Positions 25,197-33,919 are shown, counted from the stretch's first letter. The stretch: DNA of 60,511 nucleotides from Eubacterium sp. UBA5416 (GCA_002409525.1 DHNM01000026.1:1-60511), one strand, 5' to 3'. Made by a program: numbers and translations. The notes: generated by a model from the sequence alone, not told the origin.

Positions 25197-25853
25197 ATGG
25201 AAAATTCAAAACTCAGTAAAAAGCAAGAAGAAATATTAGAGTATTTAAAAAAGACGATTATTAAACGTGGTTTCCCGCCTTCAGTCCGTGAGATTGGAAA
25301 AGCTGTCAATCTGAAATCGACTTCATCCGTACACGCTCATCTTGAATCACTGGAGAAAAAAGGGTATATACGCAGGGACCCAGCAATTCCACGGGCAATT
25401 GAAATCATAGATGAAGAATTTAACCGCAGACGTATTGGTCAGTATGAAACCGGAGAGCCCACGCCGGAACTGGAATTGACGCAGGTGCCTGTTCTCGGCA
25501 CTGTAGCTGCCGGACAGCCATTGCTTGCAGTTGAAAACATCACAGAGTATATCCCTGTCCCGATTTCACATCTTCCAAATACAAATACGTTTATGCTGAC
25601 AGTAAAAGGTGACAGTATGATCAATGCGGGGATACTTGACGGAGATTATGTACTGGTAAAACAGCAGGATACTGCTGCAGACGGCGAAAAAGCAGTCGCC
25701 ATGGTAGATGATTCAGTAACAGTGAAAACTTATTATAAAGAGGATGGATACTACAGACTTCAGCCGGAGAATGACTCGATGGATCCCATTTTAGTGTCCG
25801 GAGATCTTCGGATTCTTGGAATAGTCATTGGAGTATTTCGATTTTACAGATGA
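25197..25853 (+). CDS. lexA: SOS repressor LexA
   Basis: LexA represses DNA-damage genes and cleaves itself when RecA filaments form. With the ATG at 25197 after TGGAGG it is 218 residues. A longer frame begins at 25038, but that would run through the promoter and is rejected. The N-terminal winged helix-turn-helix is at about residues 1-65 (REIGKAVNLKSTSSVHAHLESLEKKGYI). The cleavage site Ala-Gly lies in LGTVAAGQPLL. The catalytic serine is in VKGDSMINAGI and the lysine in SVTVKTYY. It stands alone on + within a - strand region, at the end of the rsfS-obgE housekeeping block. Confidence 0.97.
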   Translation: MENSKLSKKQEEILEYLKKTIIKRGFPPSVREIGKAVNLKSTSSVHAHLESLEKKGYIRRDPAIPRAIEIIDEEFNRRRIGQYETGEPTPELELTQVPVLGTVAAGQPLLAVENITEYIPVPISHLPNTNTFMLTVKGDSMINAGILDGDYVLVKQQDTAADGEKAVAMVDDSVTVKTYYKEDGYYRLQPENDSMDPILVSGDLRILGIVIGVFRFYR

Positions 25854-25875
25854 CAAGAACATGAATAAAAATCCG

Positions 25876-25913
25876 ACTGCCGGAAATTCAAAGTATCATG
25901 GAATTCCGGCAGT
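25876..25913. terminator. Two-way terminator between lexA and rsfS
   Basis: ACTGCCGGAA and TTCCGGCAGT pair perfectly, with T-rich tracts on both sides (CTTTATATTT on +, GGATTTTTATT on -). It serves both converging genes. Confidence 0.9.
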
Positions 25914-25921
25914 CTTTATAT

Positions 25922-26278
25922 TTAAGAGTTCAACTCTTCCCTGTCTACAACCTTACCGTCTCTCCAGATGCGTTCCAGGTCATAAAACAGACGATTTTCC
26001 TCATCAAAAAGATGGATCACAACATCACCATAGTCCATCAGAATCCAATTTGCATTCTGATATCCTTCGATATTCTTTGGCTCATATCCCTTCCTGCTTA
26101 GACACTCCTCTGCATTGTCGGCCATTGCCTGAACCTGACTGCGGTTTGATCCGCTGGCAATCAGAAAAAAATCTGCAAGGGTCGAGATGTGTTCAATATC
26201 AATGATTTTGATATCGGTGGCTTTTTTATCTTCCAGTGCTGCTATTGTAATATTTGCCATTTCCTTTGATTGATTCAT
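25922..26278 (-). CDS. rsfS: Ribosome silencing factor RsfS
   Basis: RsfS binds L14 and prevents joining of ribosomal subunits under nutrient limitation. With the ATG at 26278 (MNQSKEMANITIAALEDKKA) it is 118 residues, normal length. ADFFLIASGSNRSQVQAMADN and NWILMDYGDVVIHLFDEENRLFYDLERIW are characteristic. An in-frame start at 26353 would overlap yqeK and is rejected. It is the last gene of the obgE-yhbY-nadD-yqeK-rsfS run. Confidence 0.95.
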   Translation of the reverse strand: MNQSKEMANITIAALEDKKATDIKIIDIEHISTLADFFLIASGSNRSQVQAMADNAEECLSRKGYEPKNIEGYQNANWILMDYGDVVIHLFDEENRLFYDLERIWRDGKVVDREELNS

Positions 26279-26291
26279 TCTATCTAATACC

Positions 26292-26894
26292 TCACTCTTC
26301 TCTGCTATTGTGATAATTGCTGTAATACAGATATGCTTCCTCTGTCGTCTCATCCATAGAATCCGACTGATCCCTGAGATAATGCATAGTATCCCTTAGT
26401 ATCCGATACGTGCATTCATCTAAATCGATAAAAGCCAGTTTTCTTATCTCTGTAAGATTTGGTGCCTTATCTCTGCCCGGTTCTATATAATCCGCGATAA
26501 AGATGACTTTTTCCAGGTTAGTCATATCCGGTTTACCCGTAGTGTGCCAGGTGATCGCATTTAATATCTTCTGATCAGAGATTCCATACCTGGTATTGGC
26601 AAGATACGCTCCCAGCTTGGAATGGAGAAGATAGGGATGGTCCTTCTCATAAGCAGTCATAGGAATATTATACTCTTCACACATCTGAAGTTTTCTTCTG
26701 TCTGAGATACATTTCGCGCAGTCGTGCAGTAACCCGGCTGTCTGCGCCTGTATGATATCCAGTTCATGTGCCATAGCCATGGCGGCTGCCGTGTACATAA
26801 CACCCAGGGTATGGTGAAAGCGATTCTGATCAAGTCTCTTTTTTAATCGTTTTTCTAATCTTATTAGATCGTAACTTGCTGATTCTGATTCCAT
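26292..26894 (-). CDS. yqeK: YqeK-type HD-domain bis(5'-nucleosyl)-tetraphosphatase
   Basis: YqeK hydrolyses diadenosine tetraphosphate to ADP. The 200-residue protein has the HD-domain pattern: RFHHTLGVMYTAAAMA near residue 25, GLLHDCAKCIS near 55, HSKLGAYLA near 90 and ITWHTTGKPDM near 115, followed by FIADYIEPGRD. It lies 2 bp behind nadD, the usual neighbour. Confidence 0.95.
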   Translation of the reverse strand: MESESASYDLIRLEKRLKKRLDQNRFHHTLGVMYTAAAMAMAHELDIIQAQTAGLLHDCAKCISDRRKLQMCEEYNIPMTAYEKDHPYLLHSKLGAYLANTRYGISDQKILNAITWHTTGKPDMTNLEKVIFIADYIEPGRDKAPNLTEIRKLAFIDLDECTYRILRDTMHYLRDQSDSMDETTEEAYLYYSNYHNSREE

Positions 26895-26896
26895 TT

Positions 26897-27508
26897 TTAA
26901 ACCTCGTAAATCTGTTTATCGATGATATATTTTCGCACGTTTTCCGGTAGATAATACCGTGTGGTTTTCTTATTCCTGATCCAGCCGCGGATTGTCTTTG
27001 ATGCAATATCCAGATTTGGGGTATCCAGTTTGAGAAAGCAGCCATGGAACTGCTCACGGCGTTCCTCAAGGACCCGGTCGAATTCTGTCCGGCTGATCTG
27101 ATTTCTGGTTGCAACTACAATCTTACATGCACCGGCAATTCGTGCCGGTTCTTTCCATGTGTCAAAATCCAGCAGAGAATCTGCACCAATAATGAAATAG
27201 AAATCCATATTCGGATGAACTTTATTCAAATGTTCCATTGTCCGATAGGTAAAAGTATATCCGTCTTCGTTCATTTCCTCTAAAGACAGTTTAAAGTGAG
27301 GATTTCCGGCAATTGCTCTTTTCACCATCTCTGTCCTCTGGCTGTCCGTTGCGCGTCCTCTTCGATTCTTCTTATGAGGAGGATTCCCGGCAGGCATAAA
27401 CCAGACTTCATCCAGGTCGAACTGATCATAAGCAGCTTCACCGAGAATTAAGTGACCAATATGAATCGGGTCAAAGGTTCCTCCCATAATTCCTGTTTTT
27501 CTTTTCAT
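26897..27508 (-). CDS. nadD: Nicotinate-nucleotide adenylyltransferase
   Basis: NadD makes deamido-NAD from nicotinate mononucleotide and ATP. The protein starts MKRKTGIMGGTFDPIHIGHLILG, with the nucleotidyltransferase GTFDPIHIGH motif, and continues with WFMPAGNPPHKK and FIIGADSLLDFDTWKEP. The C-terminal motif is normally ISSTxIR; here it is DIASKTIRGWI. The ATG at 27508 fits homologues; an ATG at 27514 and a GTG at 27520 are also possible, since the ribosome binding site AAGGG sits close to them. Confidence 0.94.
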   Translation of the reverse strand: MKRKTGIMGGTFDPIHIGHLILGEAAYDQFDLDEVWFMPAGNPPHKKNRRGRATDSQRTEMVKRAIAGNPHFKLSLEEMNEDGYTFTYRTMEHLNKVHPNMDFYFIIGADSLLDFDTWKEPARIAGACKIVVATRNQISRTEFDRVLEERREQFHGCFLKLDTPNLDIASKTIRGWIRNKKTTRYYLPENVRKYIIDKQIYEV

Positions 27509-27522
27509 AGGCATATTCACCC

Positions 27523-27816
27523 TTATTTAGGTAATTCGATCCTTTTCTTCTCTTTTTTGCCTTCTTTATAAAGAATGATCTTTTTACCTATTACCTGCAC
27601 AACCTGAGAACCTGTTCTTTCCGCAAGTACTGAGGCGATATCTTTCGGATCATCCATACAGTTTTGAAGGACATTAATTTTAATCAATTCCCGTGCTGCC
27701 AGAGCTTCTGCCGCTGAAGATGTAAACTCCGGTGTCAGTGAAGATTTTCCGATCTGCAGAATCGGCTCTGTCTCCATAGCAAGCCCCTTTAAATAAGCTC
27801 TTTGTTTACTTGTCAT
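27523..27816 (-). CDS. yhbY: YhbY/CRM-domain ribosome assembly RNA-binding protein
   Basis: This 97-residue single CRM-domain protein associates with the pre-50S subunit in known members. It starts MTSKQRAYLKGLAMETEPILQIGKSSLTPEF and carries the conserved ARELIKINVLQNC strand-helix unit. The C-terminal KKIILYKEGKKEKKRIELPK is strongly basic. It sits 20 bp downstream of obgE. Confidence 0.95.
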   Translation of the reverse strand: MTSKQRAYLKGLAMETEPILQIGKSSLTPEFTSSAAEALAARELIKINVLQNCMDDPKDIASVLAERTGSQVVQVIGKKIILYKEGKKEKKRIELPK

Positions 27817-27836
27817 ATATATCTCCTGTCTGATAA

Positions 27837-29135
27837 CTATTTATAATAATCAAATTGATGACCATACATCTGAACTGTATCGCCTTCTTTAATTCCTTCT
27901 TTTTCCAAGTCGTTTAATATGCCGGTTTCTTGCAAAAAGCGTTGAAAGAATGCAAATCCTTTTTCAGAATCCAGATTGGTATAACCCAGCATTTTCTCTA
28001 TTCTCGGGCCTTCTACATAGAAAAGATGTCTGTCCTCATCGTCCTGCGAAACCGTGTAATCCAGTTTCCCGTCGATCAGAGAATCCTCCGGGAAATATTC
28101 CTGCTTGAATACAACTCGTTCCCGGGGGAGTTTGTCTAGAAGTTCCTGTACATAGTATAGAAGTTCCTTCACACCTTTGCCGGAAACTGCAGAAATCGGA
28201 AATACACGAATCCCTTTTGGCTCAAATTCTGATTTTAAACGTTCCACCGGGTTCGGCATGCCGTCCTCCCGGTATATTGCATCAATCTTATTTGCGGCAA
28301 TCACCTGCGGACGTTTTGAAATTTCAGGGTTATAATTCTCAAGCTCTCGGTTGATCTTGTAGATATCATCCACCGGATCCCTTCCCTCCGTAGAAGCTGT
28401 ATCGACAAGATGAATCATAACCCTTGTCCGCTCAATATGCCTTAAGAATTCATGACCCAGACCTGCTCCTGTAGATGCTCCCTCAATCAGACCGGGAATG
28501 TCTGCTATGACAAAACCCCTGCATTGTTTGAGATCCACTACACCGAGATTTGGGGAAAGCGTTGTAAAATGGTAATTCGCTATTTTCGGATCGGCGTTGG
28601 TAACTCTGGAAAGAAGCGTTGATTTTCCGACGTTTGGAAATCCGATCAGACCTACGTCAGCAATCACTTTAAGCTCAAGCAGAACTTCGATCTCCTGTGC
28701 CGGTTTTCCGGGCTGAGCATACTTGGGGACCTGCATGGTGGCGGTAGCGTAATTCATATTGCCCTTTCCGCCTCTGCCTCCCTTTAAAATGACCTGGCGG
28801 CTGTTTTCAGCTGACATATCGGCAATCACTTTATGGCTGTTGATCTCGTAAATTACGGTTCCCTCCGGGACTTTTAATATAATGTCTTCCCCGTTTTTTC
28901 CGTGAGAACGTTTCTTTTGTCCGGGCTCTCCGTCTTTGGCCGCGAATTTACGCCTGTACCTGAAATCAACCAGTGTATTCAGACCTTTATCGACTTCAAA
29001 GATAACATCACCACCTTTGCCGCCATCACCGCCATCCGGCCCGCCGTTTGGAACATAGAGCTCTCTGCGAAAGCTTACATGCCCATCGCCGCCTTTTCCT
29101 GAGCGGATGATGATTTTTGCTCTATCTGCAAACAT
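27837..29135 (-). CDS. obgE: GTPase Obg/CgtA
   Basis: Obg is an essential GTPase for 50S assembly and stress control. The 432-residue protein has the glycine-rich Obg fold (residues 1-158, e.g. GGDGGKGGDVIFEVDKGLNTL), the G domain (GFPNVGKST at about 165-173, DIPGLIEGASTGAGLG, NKID near 285) and the C-terminal OCT domain found in Gram-positive Obg (FAFFQRFLQETGILNDLEKEGIKEGDTVQMYG). The ATG follows AGGAGG. A terminator separates it from rpmA, so it probably has its own promoter or depends on readthrough. Confidence 0.97.
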   Translation of the reverse strand: MFADRAKIIIRSGKGGDGHVSFRRELYVPNGGPDGGDGGKGGDVIFEVDKGLNTLVDFRYRRKFAAKDGEPGQKKRSHGKNGEDIILKVPEGTVIYEINSHKVIADMSAENSRQVILKGGRGGKGNMNYATATMQVPKYAQPGKPAQEIEVLLELKVIADVGLIGFPNVGKSTLLSRVTNADPKIANYHFTTLSPNLGVVDLKQCRGFVIADIPGLIEGASTGAGLGHEFLRHIERTRVMIHLVDTASTEGRDPVDDIYKINRELENYNPEISKRPQVIAANKIDAIYREDGMPNPVERLKSEFEPKGIRVFPISAVSGKGVKELLYYVQELLDKLPRERVVFKQEYFPEDSLIDGKLDYTVSQDDEDRHLFYVEGPRIEKMLGYTNLDSEKGFAFFQRFLQETGILNDLEKEGIKEGDTVQMYGHQFDYYK

Positions 29136-29160
29136 TAAAAACCTCCTGTTTTTATGACTA

Positions 29161-29195
29161 GTAAAAAGGGCTTCAAACCTCTATGGTTTGAAGCC
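29161..29195 (-). terminator. Terminator of the rplU-prp-rpmA operon
   Basis: GGCTTCAAACC and GGTTTGAAGCC form a perfect stem on a short loop, followed on the minus strand by CTTTTTAC. It begins 15 bp after the rpmA stop. Confidence 0.92.
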
Positions 29196-29209
29196 GATCA
29201 GTTAAAAAA

Positions 29210-29494
29210 TTATTCAGCTGCCGGAAGAACGGAAACCTGCTTTCTGTCTCTGCCTTTCCTCTGGAATCTTACGATACCGTCTGTTGTTGCAAACAGTGTA
29301 TCGTCTTTACCACGTCCGACATTTGTGCCGGGATGGATTTTAGTTCCACGCTGTCTGTAAAGAATATTGCCAGCTTTTACAAATTGTCCATCAGCTCTTT
29401 TCGCACCTAATCTCTTAGACTCGGAATCTCTGCCGTTTCTGGTAGATCCGACTCCCTTTTTATGAGCGAAAAATTGAAGGTTCATCTGTATCAT
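29210..29494 (-). CDS. rpmA: 50S ribosomal protein L27 with cleavable N-terminal extension
   Basis: L27 reaches the peptidyl-transferase centre. The 94-residue precursor begins MIQMNLQFF, then AHKKGVGSTRNGRDSESKRLG. Firmicutes carry this extension and remove it after the two Phe residues with the protease Prp, encoded just upstream. The ATG at 29494 has AAGGAGGTG eight bases upstream. The rest of the protein (GNILYRQRGTKIHPGTNVGRGKDDTLFA) is standard. Confidence 0.97.
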   Translation of the reverse strand: MIQMNLQFFAHKKGVGSTRNGRDSESKRLGAKRADGQFVKAGNILYRQRGTKIHPGTNVGRGKDDTLFATTDGIVRFQRKGRDRKQVSVLPAAE

Positions 29495-29497
29495 AGT

Positions 29498-29830
29498 CTA
29501 CACCTCCTTGAAAATGATATCAATAGAATTACTGTATGTTTCATCATCTTCTATTCCCTGAAGTCCAAGGATTAAGGATTTCAATAATAAATCGGCCTCT
29601 TTAGAGTGATTTCCATCAAACTTAAACTTTATACATGCTTTTTCCTGATTTTGATCCACGTCAAAAGCATCTACTGTCAGTTTCTCTATCGAATTGATTG
29701 TATTGATAACCAGTGCACTGATAGAGGCACAGACAATATCACTGTTTTCTTCAGCGTATCCCGAGTGATCCTCCACAGTAAAACCAATATATTCAAGGTT
29801 TGAATTCTGATAAAACGTTACCTTAGTCAT
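29498..29830 (-). CDS. prp: Ribosomal-processing cysteine protease Prp
   Basis: Prp removes the N-terminal extension of L27 so that the mature protein can enter the ribosome. The 110-residue protein shows the catalytic His in EDHSGYAEENSDIVCASISAL and the Cys twelve residues later. Its place between rplU and rpmA is the usual Firmicute arrangement. It lies 11 bp after rplU and 3 bp before rpmA. Confidence 0.95.
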   Translation of the reverse strand: MTKVTFYQNSNLEYIGFTVEDHSGYAEENSDIVCASISALVINTINSIEKLTVDAFDVDQNQEKACIKFKFDGNHSKEADLLLKSLILGLQGIEDDETYSNSIDIIFKEV

Positions 29831-29841
29831 ACAATCACCTT

Positions 29842-30147
29842 TTAAGCGTTGATCTTATCGATCTTAACTTGCGTGAACTGTTGTCTGTGACCGTTTTTTC
29901 TGTGGTAACCGGTTTTTCTTTTATACTTGTAAACGACAACTTTTTTTGCTTTTCCGTTTTTCACGACGGAAGCCGTTACACTGGCATCTTTTACGTCAGA
30001 ACCAACTTTAAGATTGTCGTTGTTTACTGCAAGTACATCATCAAATGTAACTGTTTCACCAGCTTCAACACCAAGCTTTTCTACGTTAATGATATCGCCT
30101 TCGGCTACTTTGTACTGTTTACCACCTGTTGCAATAATTGCGTACAT
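29842..30147 (-). CDS. rplU: 50S ribosomal protein L21
   Basis: L21 is a 101-residue 23S rRNA-binding protein. It starts MYAIIATGGKQYKVAEGDII and has the conserved C-terminal KRKTGYHRKNGHRQQFTQVKIDKI. The ATG follows AGGAGGTATGCCTC. A structured leader lies upstream. Confidence 0.98.
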   Translation of the reverse strand: MYAIIATGGKQYKVAEGDIINVEKLGVEAGETVTFDDVLAVNNDNLKVGSDVKDASVTASVVKNGKAKKVVVYKYKRKTGYHRKNGHRQQFTQVKIDKINA

Positions 30148-30230
30148 GAGGCATACCTCCTATTATCATTACTCGCCAGATACGGTGGCTAACTTCTAAG
30201 TTAACACTTCTACCTCTCTGTGCGGCATAC
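30148..30230 (-). promoter_or_regulatory. Structured 5' leader of rplU (candidate L21 leader)
   Basis: The roughly 83-nt leader has a TAACT/AGTTA hairpin on a four-base loop and a GCCA/TGGC hairpin, and the segment GTATGCC occurs at both its ends. Firmicutes often carry an autoregulatory L21 leader here. The match to that family is inferred from position and general shape. Confidence 0.5.
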
Positions 30231-30236
30231 TTGATT

Positions 30237-30265
30237 ATATTACCAAATCTATATGTAGTTGTCAA
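30237..30265 (-). promoter_or_regulatory. Promoter of rplU-prp-rpmA
   Basis: Minus strand TTGACA (30265-30260), 17 bp, TAATAT (30242-30237). The -35 overlaps the 3' end of degV. Confidence 0.8.
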
Positions 30266-31148
30266 TAGGATATGCTGACAAATCCGGCTTTTTTGAACAT
30301 GCAATTGCCAGCACGCCCGGCCCGGTATGACAAATAACAGAAAGGGAAAGGAACGATTCCTCAATCTTCATGTCTGGAAAAGCAGATGCCACTTCACTGC
30401 GCCATATATCTACAGTATCATTCTGACCATAAGAATAAGCAATCTGAAGACACATCTGACCTTTTTCCAGGGGATCTTTAAAACGTGTGTCCATATCCTT
30501 TTTCATCGCTTCGATCATAACCTTCCTGGCCTGCTTTACACCGCGTACTTTAGCATATGCATCAAGTTTGTCTCCCTGTATGGTAAGTACCGGCTTTAGA
30601 TTCAGGACTGTCCCAATCATCGCTGCGGCGGGAGTGATACGTCCTCCTTTTTTCAAGTACTCCAGTGTGTCTACCATCAGGTAGATACTTGCCTCCATAG
30701 ATTCTTTTTCCAGAATATCTTTAATCTGCCTGCCGCAGTATCCGGCTTTCGACATCAGACATGCATCGAGAACAGACTGACGCATGGTAACGGAAATTCT
30801 TTTATTATTTACGACAAATACATGTTGATCGAAGTCTGCCGCCAGCGCTGTGGCTGTTTCACAGGATGCAGACAGACCACTGGACATGGGAATATAGACA
30901 AGCTCATCATAATCTTTTAACAATTTCTTCCATAATTCTATTAAATCGCCCGGTGAAGGCTGTGATGTAGAGACATTCTCATCATTGCTCAATGACTTAT
31001 AGAACTCCGCCTGACTTAAATCGATGCCTTCGAAATGAACTTTTCCATCTATAAAAAATGGCATCGGAACAACAACGATGCCAAGCTGCTCTGCCTCTTT
31101 TTGTGTAATCCCACTGTTGGTGTCGGTTACAATTGCTATGTCCGGCAT
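30249..31148 (-). CDS. DegV family fatty-acid-binding protein (FakB-like)
   Basis: DegV proteins hold a fatty acid in a cleft; in the FakAB system they present it to the FakA kinase. The 299-residue protein has DIAIVTDTNSGITQKEAEQLGIVVVPMPFFIDG at the N-terminus, STSQPSPGDLIELW near residue 60, and VDTLEYLKKGGRITPAAAMIGTVLNLKPVL near 155. A possible partner kinase, FakA/YloV, lies at 58026. It stands alone between a terminator and the rplU promoter. Confidence 0.93.
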   Translation of the reverse strand: MPDIAIVTDTNSGITQKEAEQLGIVVVPMPFFIDGKVHFEGIDLSQAEFYKSLSNDENVSTSQPSPGDLIELWKKLLKDYDELVYIPMSSGLSASCETATALAADFDQHVFVVNNKRISVTMRQSVLDACLMSKAGYCGRQIKDILEKESMEASIYLMVDTLEYLKKGGRITPAAAMIGTVLNLKPVLTIQGDKLDAYAKVRGVKQARKVMIEAMKKDMDTRFKDPLEKGQMCLQIAYSYGQNDTVDIWRSEVASAFPDMKIEESFLSLSVICHTGPGVLAIACSKKPDLSAYPIDNYI

Positions 31149-31192
31149 AAAACTCCTCCTTAAACTATAACTCTCATCAGCTAATTATAACA

Positions 31193-31233
31193 TAAAAAAA
31201 CACTTTCGCAAAGGTACACTTATGCGAAAGTGT
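31193..31233 (-). terminator. Terminator of the TIGR03960-TIGR03936 operon
   Basis: ACACTTTCGCA and TGCGAAAGTGT pair perfectly and are followed on the minus strand by a run of seven Ts, just after the stop at 31244. Confidence 0.95.
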
Positions 31234-31243
31234 CTTGTCGGTT

Positions 31244-31951
31244 TTATTCGATTTCAGTTCCCAGACACTCAAGAGGTAGAAATCTATGGTCACTCTCATT
31301 TCCCAGATCGGCATATATTTCAGAACGATGAATCATAAGAGCATTAGGGGAAAGCGGCTGGCCCAGGAAATCAGAAAAAGCGTTGAGAACCATTTCAGGT
31401 TTCAGATTATTCACGCTTCCGCCGGATAACTTAAGGAAGATGCTTTCGCCGCGTGCCTCCATCTGATAGATCAGAGGCCGGATGTCAATTTCCCGCGTCC
31501 CTTTCTTTGTCTTTTTTTCGCAGATAATATTTTCTCTGGCGAGAAAACTTTCGATTTGATCTTTCCATCCATCCTGAAAGATCGTTTCCTTTCTAAAGGA
31601 TACAAGATAATCGCAGGCGGATACGAGTGCCATTCCATTGGAAGATTTTTTATCCGGAATCTGGCGAATGCTTAAGATATGCATGCCATCAGCCATGGTG
31701 CAGTTTAAGCGTCTGACCATCTCTTTAGATGAGTCTGCAGAGTTAAGTTCCATATCAAAATAATCTCCTTTGGTGGTCACGCCTACACCCAGAGGGGAGG
31801 CAAACGACATGATCATATGAGGAGAATATCCTTCCGAATATGCGACATCAATCTTTGCTCTGCGCATAGCCTTTTGGAAATATCTCAGTGTATCAAGGTG
31901 CCCGACAAATTTCACAGGTCCTTCTTTTGAAAATTTCACTCTAACCTTCAT
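31244..31951 (-). CDS. TIGR03936 family radical-SAM-associated protein (DUF2344)
   Basis: The 235-residue protein starts MKVRVKFSKEGPVKFVGHLDTLRYFQKAMRRA, with GYSPHMIMSFASPLGVGVTTKGDYFDMEL next, the hallmark of this family that accompanies or is fused to TIGR03960 radical-SAM proteins. Function is unknown. The ATG at 31951 has GGAGGAGGTG upstream and overlaps the preceding gene by 11 bp, so the pair is translationally coupled. An in-frame start at 31981 is less likely. Confidence 0.9.
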   Translation of the reverse strand: MKVRVKFSKEGPVKFVGHLDTLRYFQKAMRRAKIDVAYSEGYSPHMIMSFASPLGVGVTTKGDYFDMELNSADSSKEMVRRLNCTMADGMHILSIRQIPDKKSSNGMALVSACDYLVSFRKETIFQDGWKDQIESFLARENIICEKKTKKGTREIDIRPLIYQMEARGESIFLKLSGGSVNNLKPEMVLNAFSDFLGQPLSPNALMIHRSEIYADLGNESDHRFLPLECLGTEIE

Positions 31952-33800
31952 AGCAGACACCTCCTCCATAATTTCTTGCACCGCATCCGGAACACCTCAT
32001 CCTGCAGTTTGGCGTAATCTTTCCTTCTTTGGCATTTTTCCACTCCCGAATCATAAATTCTTTGCTTACTCCGATATTGATAAAATCCCAGGGAAGAATT
32101 TCATCGGTGTCACGTTCCCTGACAGAATAAAAGTCAGGATCAATTCCGCATTCTTTGAAAGCTTCATTCCAATATTCGGGTTTAAACCATTCAGTCCAGG
32201 AATCAAAAAGTGAACCCTTTCTATAGGCCTTTAAAATAACCGGGGACAGTCTTCTGTCTCCTCTGGCAAGAATGCCTTCGAGAAGGGTCACATCGGCCTC
32301 ATGGTAATGATAGCGGATGCTCTTTTGGTTCACCTGGGATCGCACTTCGCTTTTTACTGTTTTTGCCTTGTCTAAAAATTGGTCCTTTGTATTCATAGGT
32401 GCCCATTGAAAAGGAGTAAATGGTTTGGGGACAAAGAAAGAGCTGCTGGCTGTGATCTGACATTTACCATTTCGCTGTTCCTTTGGTATTTCGTAATAGC
32501 GTTCTGCAATTTCCTGACACAGCCAGGCGATCCCCTTAATATCTTCTTCGGTTTCGGTCGGAAGACCCAGCATAAAGTATAGCTTTACTTTATTCCATCC
32601 ACCTTCGAAGGCTTTTTTGGCACCGGAGAGAATTTCATCTTCCGTCAACCCTTTATTGATTACGTCCCGCATGCGCTGTGAGCCTGCTTCCGGTGCGAAA
32701 GTGAGAGAACTCTTTTTGATATCCTGAACTTTACTCATAACGTCCAGAGAAAAAGCATCGATTCTGAGTGAAGGCAGTGAGATATTTACACCTCTCTCAT
32801 TACAAAGATCGATCAGTCTGCTGACAAGTTCAAAGAGATCCCGATAATCCGAGGAGCTCAAAGAACTTAAAGAAATCTCTTCATGTCCGGTATTGTCCAG
32901 CATTGTCCTGGCCATTTCAATCAGTTCATCACAGGTTCTTTCCCGTAGAGGTCGATATAACATTCCGGCCTGGCAGAAACGACATCCACGGATACAGCCC
33001 CTTTGAATTTCAAGAACTACGCGGTCCTGCGTGGCCTTAATAAAAGGTACAATTGGTTTCTCGGGATAGGGTGTATTCGGAAGATCCATCGCAATCTGCT
33101 TCTCAATATGATCCGGGACATCGTTTATGTTTGGTTCGAAGGTATGAATTGTACCGTCTTCTTTGTAGGTGACATGATAAAAAGAGGGAACATAAATCCC
33201 CTCAACTTTTGCTGCCTGCCGAAGAAAATCTTTCCGGGTTCCACCGGCTTTTTTGTTGTGTTTATAGATGTCCAGCAGCTCATCGTATACGGTCTCACCG
33301 TCTCCGATATAGAAAAGGTCAAAGAAATCTGCCAGCGGTTCAGGATTATAAGTACAGGGACCGCCGCCTATGACGATCGGATCTCTCTCGGTCCGGTCTT
33401 TCGATAACATTGGTATCTGACTGAGATCCAGGACCTGCAGGATGTTGGTATAACACATTTCATACTGAATTGTAATTCCAAGGAAGTCAAAGTCTCTGAT
33501 GTTATCCTGCGATTCGAGTGCGAAGAGGGGGAGTTTATCGTCCTTCATTATTTGATTCAGGTCAGGCCACGGAGAATAGACCCGTTCGCACCAGGTGTCT
33601 TTTCTTCTATTGAACATATCATATAAAATCTGAATTCCCAGATGTGACATTCCGATTTCATATACGTCCGGAAAACACATCGCGAAACGAATGTCCACGC
33701 TGTCTGCATCCTTTACCACTGCGTTGACCTCACCCCCGATGTAACGAGCGGGTTTATCTATTTTTAGCAATATTTCATCGCTTAAAGCAAGCTTTCGCAT
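31941..33800 (-). CDS. TIGR03960 family B12-binding-domain/radical SAM protein
   Basis: The 619-residue protein has an N-terminal B12-binding-like domain and a radical SAM core with CIRGCRFCQAG (the CxxxCxxC cluster motif, about residue 270), followed by YRPLRERT and SLSSSDYRDL. The C-terminal region ends in a Cys-rich CRMRCSGCGARNYGGG segment that could bind another metal centre. In other Firmicutes this family sits beside TIGR03936, rng and rplU. Its reaction is not established. Confidence 0.92.
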   Translation of the reverse strand: MRKLALSDEILLKIDKPARYIGGEVNAVVKDADSVDIRFAMCFPDVYEIGMSHLGIQILYDMFNRRKDTWCERVYSPWPDLNQIMKDDKLPLFALESQDNIRDFDFLGITIQYEMCYTNILQVLDLSQIPMLSKDRTERDPIVIGGGPCTYNPEPLADFFDLFYIGDGETVYDELLDIYKHNKKAGGTRKDFLRQAAKVEGIYVPSFYHVTYKEDGTIHTFEPNINDVPDHIEKQIAMDLPNTPYPEKPIVPFIKATQDRVVLEIQRGCIRGCRFCQAGMLYRPLRERTCDELIEMARTMLDNTGHEEISLSSLSSSDYRDLFELVSRLIDLCNERGVNISLPSLRIDAFSLDVMSKVQDIKKSSLTFAPEAGSQRMRDVINKGLTEDEILSGAKKAFEGGWNKVKLYFMLGLPTETEEDIKGIAWLCQEIAERYYEIPKEQRNGKCQITASSSFFVPKPFTPFQWAPMNTKDQFLDKAKTVKSEVRSQVNQKSIRYHYHEADVTLLEGILARGDRRLSPVILKAYRKGSLFDSWTEWFKPEYWNEAFKECGIDPDFYSVRERDTDEILPWDFINIGVSKEFMIREWKNAKEGKITPNCRMRCSGCGARNYGGGVCYEG

Positions 33801-33854
33801 GTTTCATACCTCTTAATCTATGTGTAATTTAAATTGATTTTTGACACAGATCCC

Positions 33855-33883
33855 ATTATAACCTGTTTTATTTGATGATACAA
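33855..33883 (-). promoter_or_regulatory. Promoter of the TIGR03960-TIGR03936 operon
   Basis: Minus strand TTGTAT (33883-33878), 17 bp, TATAAT (33860-33855). Confidence 0.65.
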
Positions 33884-33919
33884 GTGTTAAAACATGAGAA
33901 TGCACCCTGATTAGGTTGG

